Below, piece after piece: positions 6,489-10,000 of a DNA stretch of 10,000 bases. Source of the stretch: Candidatus Hydrogenedens sp. (GTDB taxonomy: Bacteria > Hydrogenedentota > Hydrogenedentia > Hydrogenedentales > Hydrogenedentaceae). Each line of letters begins with the position of its first letter. Position 1 is the stretch's first letter. The notes under the pieces are model-generated. The model saw nothing but the letters and a program-made list of their open reading frames with translations, was not told the origin of the DNA and did not search any database. The stretch is from the NCBI GenBank assembly GCA_020216745.1, contig JAIWNQ010000170.1, positions 1-10,000 of the forward strand. Reading direction: 5' to 3'. A program made the translations under genes and the position numbers.

Positions 6489-9134
6489 TTAGAAACGAAC
6501 TCGAGTTCCTGGGAATGCTGTTAGACTAAATTCAACGCTTATATCTGTTCCCCGTTCTCTTTCTGTCCAACGAAGTCCAATATCCCAACAATGTAGATTA
6601 CGCCTGAGTTCATACGTTTGCCTACGAAGTCGGTCATTTTCAAGGTCATAAATATGTTCAAAGGCAACGGACCATTTCTCTGTTAACTGATACCCTAACC
6701 CATATAAAACATCTCTATTGAAAACAACATCTTCCGTCTCAGCAAGCATAAATCCGATTCGTCCATTGGTTCTCCCCGAAACAAGAGTATTATCGAAATA
6801 AAACAATCCTAATAGACGGGTGTAATCCCCTGAAATTAAATCGGTATTTCCCCAGAAGAAATGGTTTCCTTCCTTTTCCCATAACCATTCATCCATCCAA
6901 TCATGTATAGATAATCTATCAATACCTCTGAGCTGTTGATACCATGGAATTTCTTCTGAAACATGTTTTTCGCCTACAAACTGCACGCCATACCATTTAC
7001 GTGGTCTTAAATCCATTTCTACCTCATAATCATCCGACTTATGATACTCATTCCAAAAATCATTTCCCTGATAAAGAGTAATTCTTGCAACTTGCCACAC
7101 CTCCTGTGTCTCTGAATCCTTCCCATAAAAGATATTATCCAATTTTGTTTCCAGACGTGTTTGCCCTGTAACAGTATCGAGTGGGTCGAAATAATAGCGA
7201 TCCTCTATATTGTATGCAGACGGGGTTCGGTATGATAATGTCAGTGAAGGTAAGACAAGATGCTTAAAAGCGGAAAAACCTAAGAAACCATCATAAACAC
7301 GAATTAAACGCGATTGTAATGTTACTCCAAATTTTTGGGATAATCCGCCAATAGTATCATCCTGCTCTGTTTGTTCAGAATACCATGTTATTTGACTTTC
7401 TGTAAAAGGGGTAACCTTAATCGGTCCCAAAGGCTTCAAATCATACGTTAAACGAGCGATGTTCACCGTACGGAATGCCTCATAATCATATGGTTCACGA
7501 CGATTATACGCATTAAACATATCAAAGGACAGGTATACATTTGAAAATAATGGTTGTTCTAACCAATGAAATGTTACTTCTGGAAGCCGTTCTGTTTCAT
7601 GAACCCAGCCATGAGTGCCAACACGCGTTGTTGCAGTGGCAATATAATTTGGCTGTCGATAAGTTAGATTGACAAAGGAACGGGGTTCTGTTCGGTCTCG
7701 ATATGTCTTATAGAAAAAGTCTTTATAAAACTCTTCATCTCCCCAATGTTCTATTTGCCCTAATACAACTAAATCGTCACTTGGCTCGAACCGATGTTTC
7801 AAATGAATATAACCACGCTCTTCTGTTGTATATAAACCATGAATTTCGCCTTTTGTTCTGTACATAAAAGAGGTAGGCGTTTCCATGAAATCATAATAGA
7901 CGTCACCACCAAAACCTACTCCTTCTTTCTCTGTCGGCATCATTCGGGGACCTAATTGAATATTTTCATTAAATTTATATAAATAACCCACATTTAAGTA
8001 AGAACCTATTTCCGATTCCCTCCCTGCATCAATATCAAAACCACCAAATAAACCTCCTTCACCTCCCCAAACAGGTAGAAATAATGGCGTAGTAACTTTC
8101 CCTATTTGTAGGCGAAGATAGTCAGCTTGCTTTAATCTGCCTCCTTCAACGTCTAACCGTCTCACCTTTACACGATAATGTGGAGGGTCATGGTCACATG
8201 TTGTAAGCCAGACATCCTCCGCAGTAAATGTGTTTTCTCCCTTTAATTGTAGTGAACCTGCTTGAAAATAGAAGGGACCAATAACTCCCTTTGCATTTTT
8301 CATGTCCCCTATTCGCTTCAAAAAATCATACTCAATCCGCTCAGCGAAAAAATCTCTATAGGGGTCTTTAATGGATAAAAATTCTGCATAAATTTTCCCA
8401 GCCGTCAATCTTTTCTGTGCCAATTCCTCTTCTGTTAAAGCAGGCTTCAAGATGGAAGGACTATACCGAATATCCTCTTTTGAAGGGGTTTGATAAATTA
8501 CCCTATCTGCTTGTAAAACAGCATCTTTTTGAGTAATTCGGACATTGCCCAATGCCTCAACCTTCTCTGCCTCTCCTGCGTATGAAAAATAGTCTGATTC
8601 AAAAAGGAGTTCCCCTAATCGAAGGTGAACATTCCCTTCCATAACTGTTGTGTTCGTATCTATTTCCCTATGCATACGGTCCGCCTTAACATCCTTAAAA
8701 GGTTGCTTCCAATCAGGAGGGACAAAACCTTCCGCTTCTGAACCTAAACTTAATGGTTGTGTAAAAGCATCCCTTAAAGAACGAGGTTTCATATCTAACA
8801 TAGGATTGATAGAAGGTTTACCCGTCATTGGAGCACGAACCCTTTCCATCGGCGGATATCTACGAATGATCGTGCCAACCACAGGTTCTGCTTCTTTTAT
8901 TTCTGGTTTTTGCGGGGTAGGATTATTAAAATTTCTCTTCGCCTTTTGTTTTTTGGAAGGATTCTGTTTCCCATTATCAGACTGCTGTTCCAATGTTTGT
9001 TGTTTTTCATCGGTTTTTTGATTTGTCGCTTCAGCCTGTGAATATGACTGAACACATAAAACAAAAATAAATATACCAATAATAAAAACCCCATTAATTT
9101 TTTTTATAAAAAAATCTTCTTTAAGAAATGTCAC
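6489..9134 (-). CDS. lptD: LPS-assembly outer-membrane protein LptD (OstA/Imp)
   Basis: LptD with LptE inserts lipopolysaccharide into the outer leaflet of the outer membrane. This 881-residue protein has an N-terminal hydrophobic export signal (about 12-33; probable type I cleavage near YSQA). A long Gln/Lys/Asn/Pro-rich linker follows (about 36-145). The OstA/LptA-like jellyroll starts near 146, with TTVMEGNVHLRLGELLFESD (162-181) and ALGNVRI (194-200), and resumes at about 262-330 after an insert. The block WLTTCDHDPPHYRVKVR (309-325) matches the LptD CTxCdpdxPxW region. A long beta-barrel with alternating aromatic strands extends to the C-terminus, which ends in Phe (VRF), the outer-membrane-protein signature. 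Mature cysteines are only C313 and C849. The start is GTG, with GGAG (9143-9146) 8 nt upstream and no nearby in-frame Met (next is M96). It lies 15 bp after the small exported protein gene. Confidence 0.9.
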   Translation of the reverse strand: MTFLKEDFFIKKINGVFIIGIFIFVLCVQSYSQAEATNQKTDEKQQTLEQQSDNGKQNPSKKQKAKRNFNNPTPQKPEIKEAEPVVGTIIRRYPPMERVRAPMTGKPSINPMLDMKPRSLRDAFTQPLSLGSEAEGFVPPDWKQPFKDVKADRMHREIDTNTTVMEGNVHLRLGELLFESDYFSYAGEAEKVEALGNVRITQKDAVLQADRVIYQTPSKEDIRYSPSILKPALTEEELAQKRLTAGKIYAEFLSIKDPYRDFFAERIEYDFLKRIGDMKNAKGVIGPFYFQAGSLQLKGENTFTAEDVWLTTCDHDPPHYRVKVRRLDVEGGRLKQADYLRLQIGKVTTPLFLPVWGGEGGLFGGFDIDAGRESEIGSYLNVGYLYKFNENIQLGPRMMPTEKEGVGFGGDVYYDFMETPTSFMYRTKGEIHGLYTTEERGYIHLKHRFEPSDDLVVLGQIEHWGDEEFYKDFFYKTYRDRTEPRSFVNLTYRQPNYIATATTRVGTHGWVHETERLPEVTFHWLEQPLFSNVYLSFDMFNAYNRREPYDYEAFRTVNIARLTYDLKPLGPIKVTPFTESQITWYSEQTEQDDTIGGLSQKFGVTLQSRLIRVYDGFLGFSAFKHLVLPSLTLSYRTPSAYNIEDRYYFDPLDTVTGQTRLETKLDNIFYGKDSETQEVWQVARITLYQGNDFWNEYHKSDDYEVEMDLRPRKWYGVQFVGEKHVSEEIPWYQQLRGIDRLSIHDWMDEWLWEKEGNHFFWGNTDLISGDYTRLLGLFYFDNTLVSGRTNGRIGFMLAETEDVVFNRDVLYGLGYQLTEKWSVAFEHIYDLENDRLRRQTYELRRNLHCWDIGLRWTERERGTDISVEFSLTAFPGTRVRF

Positions 9135-9142
9135 ACTAAAAT

Positions 9143-9146
9143 CTCC
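9143..9146 (-). promoter_or_regulatory. Ribosome binding site deciding the GTG start of lptD
   Basis: GGAG on the minus strand lies 8 nt before GTG at 9134, within the 15-bp gap after the small protein gene. The next Met codon of the frame is 95 codons in, past the signal peptide, so this GTG is the only sensible start. Confidence 0.65.
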
Positions 9147-9149
9147 AGT

Positions 9150-9407
9150 TTATTGCTCAGGGATTAAAACCCAAAAAGCAGGAACTTTCTTTTTTGTTTC
9201 ACTTTTCTTTTGTGTATTTCTTTCTTCATGCTTTGTAGCTTCGGTATTACCAATGTTCTCTTGTTTTTGCATTTGTTCCTCTTTTGCAGAAGGTGCTTTT
9301 TCTATCCCTTGATCTTTAGCGTCAAACGCATAAGAAGACATCAAAAGTGAAAAAGATAGGCCTATCATGAGTAAAAATACAAATATTATTTTCCACTTAT
9401 TACTCAT
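9150..9407 (-). CDS. Small exported Lys/Gln/Glu-rich protein preceding LptD
   Basis: This 85-residue protein does not match a family I know. It has a clear signal peptide (MSNKWK, hydrophobic core, then SSYAF; probable cleavage after A27). A highly charged, low-complexity stretch rich in Lys, Glu, Gln, Asn and Thr covers about 29-73. It ends in KKKVPAFWVLIPEQ, where VPAFWVLIP (75-83) is a hydrophobic tail. There is no cysteine, so it is not a lipoprotein and not LptM-like by sequence. GGAGG (9414-9418) lies 6 nt before the ATG, and the first 8 bp overlap the end of the kinase gene, so translation is coupled. It is followed after 15 bp by lptD. A real gene is supported by the strong RBS, signal peptide and tight packing. 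A periplasmic helper role for LptD is only a guess from position. Confidence 0.75.
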   Translation of the reverse strand: MSNKWKIIFVFLLMIGLSFSLLMSSYAFDAKDQGIEKAPSAKEEQMQKQENIGNTEATKHEERNTQKKSETKKKVPAFWVLIPEQ

Positions 9408-10000
9408 TTTTTTCCTCCATACTCTTAATAAATGTTAAAACATGTTCTAAAGACTGGACTCCGTTTGCACCACCCATAACTTGAACTGTTAAAGCTCCCA
9501 CAGCATTAGCCATTTTTGCACATTCCAACAAGGGATAACCTGAAAGATATGCAAACAAAAATCCCCCACACGAGGCATCTCCTGCACCTGTCGTATCCAC
9601 AACAGGAACTGGATAGGCTGGTAATTGAATTCGTTCATCTTTACTCTTAACTAAAACACCGTATTCTCCCATCTTAATTACAGCAATCTCGACTCCATAA
9701 CTCATATAAAAATCCGCTATATCCTCTGGCTCTTGCCTACCAGTATAATGGCGCGCTTCTTCTAAACTGGAGAAGATTATATTTGTGTGCCTTAATGCAG
9801 GCTCAATGTGAGGTAACCAAATTCCTTTGCCATCATAGCACGTATCAATAGATGTTTTTACCCCTAAAGAACGGGCTTTCTCAAATATCCTGCCAATAGG
9901 TTCCCCATCTAATTTCGGAGTTATAGAACTTCCACCCCAGTGCAACATCCGGGAGGAGGTAATGACATTAAAATCTAAATCCTCGTCGCTAACACTTGCA
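9400..10000 (-). CDS. PfkB-family carbohydrate kinase, C-terminal part (runs in from right edge)
   Basis: The reading frame is open to the window edge, so the N-terminus is missing. An internal Met at 9948 is not the start: codons upstream of it continue a sensible PfkB sequence (DFNVITSSRMLHWGG). The visible 199 residues contain the ribokinase-like core. Counted from that Met, these are a Rossmann strand with SIDTCYDG (33-40), NIIFSSLEEA (56-65) where Asn and Glu normally help bind Mg-ATP, IKMGEYGVLV (91-100), and the PfkB signature VVDTTGAGDASCGGF (116-130) with D124 as the catalytic base in the GAGD anion hole. GGANGVQSLEHVLTFI (159-174) closes the fold. Substrate is not evident; a sugar or nucleoside is usual for the family. 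The stop overlaps the start of the small exported protein by 8 bp, so kinase, small protein and lptD form one transcription unit. Confidence 0.92.
   Translation of the reverse strand, partial: ASVSDEDLDFNVITSSRMLHWGGSSITPKLDGEPIGRIFEKARSLGVKTSIDTCYDGKGIWLPHIEPALRHTNIIFSSLEEARHYTGRQEPEDIADFYMSYGVEIAVIKMGEYGVLVKSKDERIQLPAYPVPVVDTTGAGDASCGGFLFAYLSGYPLLECAKMANAVGALTVQVMGGANGVQSLEHVLTFIKSMEEKNE
9414..9418 (-). promoter_or_regulatory. Ribosome binding site of the small exported protein, inside the kinase gene
   Basis: A full GGAGG, 6 nt before the ATG at 9407, embedded in the last codons of the kinase gene. It is one of the best Shine-Dalgarno matches in the window, and supports the small ORF being translated and coupled to the kinase. 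Confidence 0.75.

Noticed and set aside
8650..9021. 123-residue open frame on the plus strand within lptD
   Set aside because: It is antisense to the signal, linker and jellyroll region of lptD, has no ribosome binding site of note and no recognisable domain; a shadow of the minus-strand gene.
8897..9094. 65-residue minus-strand frame, out of frame with lptD
   Set aside because: It lies in another frame within the signal and linker part of lptD, is composed of Lys/Arg/Ile/Leu runs, and has no separate start signal.
9946..9948. ATG as start of the PfkB kinase
   Set aside because: The frame is open upstream to the window edge and reads as normal PfkB sequence, and the remaining 182 residues lack the N-terminal half of the fold.
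1..10000. CRISPR array, insertion sequence, prophage, tRNA or rRNA gene
   Set aside because: No regularly spaced repeats, no transposase or integrase motif, and no tRNA cloverleaf or rRNA-like stretch was recognised; coding density is near complete.

Overview
The window comes from an AT-rich, gene-dense bacterial chromosome. The host has an outer membrane: an LptD-type lipopolysaccharide export barrel is encoded (6489-9134, minus), and there is a lipobox-bearing lipoprotein. Nothing seen is phage, plasmid, transposon or CRISPR, and no rRNA or tRNA gene is recognisable. The mix of a TilS-Hpt pair, a divergent two-cysteine LptD, APH-type and PfkB-type kinases and a TIM-barrel sugar epimerase fits an uncultivated diderm lineage. 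Hydrogenedentota, Sumerlaeota or Omnitrophota are examples of the kind of group meant, but the phylum cannot be fixed from the sequence.

Layout. (1) 1-3379, all minus, transcribed leftwards: tilS (tRNA-Ile lysidine synthetase), then hpt (hypoxanthine phosphoribosyltransferase, starting inside the end of tilS), then a xylose-isomerase-like TIM-barrel protein, then after 110 bp the N-terminal half of an aminoglycoside-phosphotransferase-fold kinase that runs off the left edge. (2) 3380-3518 is a very AT-rich divergent promoter region. (3) 3519-6460, all plus, a tight three-gene unit: a zinc-ribbon/one-TM protein with a GspC/PilP-like C-terminal segment, a small lipoprotein of unknown function, and a polytopic GT-C-like membrane protein starting with GTG. 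(4) 6461-6488, a 28-bp convergent junction. (5) 6489-10000, all minus, transcribed leftwards: a PfkB-type carbohydrate kinase (entering from the right edge), a small exported Lys/Gln/Glu-rich protein whose start overlaps the kinase stop, and lptD starting with GTG 15 bp later.

How the parts fit. The left unit combines tRNA modification and purine salvage, a well-known pairing, with sugar-phosphate or small-molecule metabolism. The plus-strand unit and the lptD unit are both cell-envelope sets. The points most worth a second look are the zinc-ribbon/HR-like membrane protein and its lipoprotein and GT-C partners, the reduction of LptD to two mature cysteines, and the small secreted protein translationally coupled to the kinase and lying directly before LptD.
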